64,000 nucleotides of DNA from Paraburkholderia sp. HP33-1. Its GTDB lineage: Bacteria > Pseudomonadota > Gammaproteobacteria > Burkholderiales > Burkholderiaceae. Of this stretch, positions 63,568 through 64,000 are shown one piece after another. The notes under the pieces were generated by a model that saw only the letters and a program-made list of their open reading frames with translations, was not told where the DNA came from and ran no database searches. The stretch covers positions 1,922,001 to 1,986,000 of the forward strand of contig NZ_JAJEJR010000001.1 of NCBI RefSeq assembly GCF_021390595.1. The letters run 5' to 3'. Each line of letters starts with the position of its first letter. The first letter of the stretch is position 1. The translations under genes were made by a program, and so were the position numbers.

Positions 63568-64000
63568 TCAGCCATGAAACGGCGGCCGGGGCGCGTCAGG
63601 CGCCTCGGTGCGGGTGGCGCCCGGCTCGGCCGGATGAAGCGGCGCGGCGCCGACGGATGCTGCGGCAGCCGGATTGACGGGCACGACGGGTTCTGGCGCC
63701 GGCTCGGCGTGATAGGCAGGAAAGCCCGCTGTGACGCGTGGCTCGCGCGCGGTGTCGCGTTCGAGTTCACGCTGCCGCGCGGCATCCTTTTCGGCCTGCT
63801 TCCCGGCTTCTTTCGCGGCCCGCTTGTCGGCCTTGCTCGGCGAGGACTTGACCACGCCCTCCTTCTCACGCCGCCGCACGGCGCCCGACAGCCGCACGCC
63901 GCCGAGCCCGATCACCACCAGCACGACGCCGGCCAGCACCGACACCATCTGCCCGAAGCCTGGCAGCGAAGGTGTACGCAACCCCAGCAGCCAGACCAGC
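63568..64000 (-). CDS. Hypothetical membrane protein with charged tail, 5'-truncated
   Basis: The frame is open to the right edge (LVWLLGL before the first possible start at 63981), so the gene begins outside the window. At least one TM helix (MVSVLAGVVLVVIGLGGVRL) is followed by a Lys/Glu-rich stretch (PSKADKRAAKEAGKQAEKDAA) and a Pro/Ala-rich C-terminus. No family is recognised. The 215-base gap to guaA shows no assigned element. Confidence 0.6.
   Translation of the reverse strand, partial: LVWLLGLRTPSLPGFGQMVSVLAGVVLVVIGLGGVRLSGAVRRREKEGVVKSSPSKADKRAAKEAGKQAEKDAARQRELERDTAREPRVTAGFPAYHAEPAPEPVVPVNPAAAASVGAAPLHPAEPGATRTEAPDAPRPPFHG

Overview
The window reads as chromosomal DNA of a high-GC beta-proteobacterium of the Burkholderiaceae, most likely Paraburkholderia or Burkholderia. 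This is inferred from codon use, gene content and protein style, not from a marker gene. I saw no rRNA, tRNA, CRISPR array, prophage or intact insertion sequence. Both ends cut a gene: a YeiH-type membrane protein at the left edge and a small membrane protein at the right edge.

Layout. 0-7 kb: YeiH-family protein, glutathione S-transferase, ClcB-type chloride channel with CBS domains, a C45/phospholipase-B-like Ntn hydrolase, two small proteins and a LysR regulator. 7-14.3 kb: a TetR repressor divergent from a three-gene RND efflux operon (lipoprotein adaptor, RND pump, lipoprotein outer-membrane factor), with a near-perfect operator between them. 14.3-16.2 kb: a patch of less typical composition holding a secreted Cys-containing protein, a possible gene remnant, two 36-bp direct repeats and an overlapping STM2901-like/DUF1493 gene pair. 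16.4-24.4 kb: penicillin-binding protein 1A, an RHH-like protein with a disordered tail, a PspA/IM30 protein next to a TPR membrane protein, and a Baeyer-Villiger-type monooxygenase. 24.4-28.7 kb: a PotFGHI-type polyamine ABC transporter plus a 39-residue ORF at its end. 29-33.8 kb: MntH, DUF1289, a uracil-DNA-glycosylase-like protein, ABC-F protein YbiT and dodecin.

33.9-52.3 kb is a purine-salvage and catabolism supercluster. It contains a BMP-type nucleoside/purine ABC transporter, a LysR regulator, an 8-oxoguanine/guanine deaminase-like enzyme, HIU hydrolase and the membrane urate oxidase PuuD. On the other strand are an FCD-GntR regulator, an NCS1 permease, an allantoin/hydantoin racemase, PuuE allantoinase, OHCU decarboxylase, allantoicase and ureidoglycolate lyase. 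Together these take urate to glyoxylate, two urea and CO2. Xanthine dehydrogenase is not in the window. A hipBA toxin-antitoxin module with its own operators sits between puuD and the allantoin genes.

52.4-64 kb: LD-carboxypeptidase, tRNA adenosine deaminase coupled to a DUF1992 protein, a small Cys/Gly lipoprotein, and RNA 2',3'-cyclic phosphodiesterase ThpR downstream of a near-consensus LexA box. Then come a LysR/MFS/ACMSD-like amidohydrolase/trans-3-hydroxyproline-dehydratase group, a zinc alcohol dehydrogenase and GMP synthetase.

The best leads are the LexA box before thpR, the paired operators of the GntR and HipB regulators, the 14.3-16.2 kb accessory patch, and several small ORFs. 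I found no clear wholly new multi-gene system.
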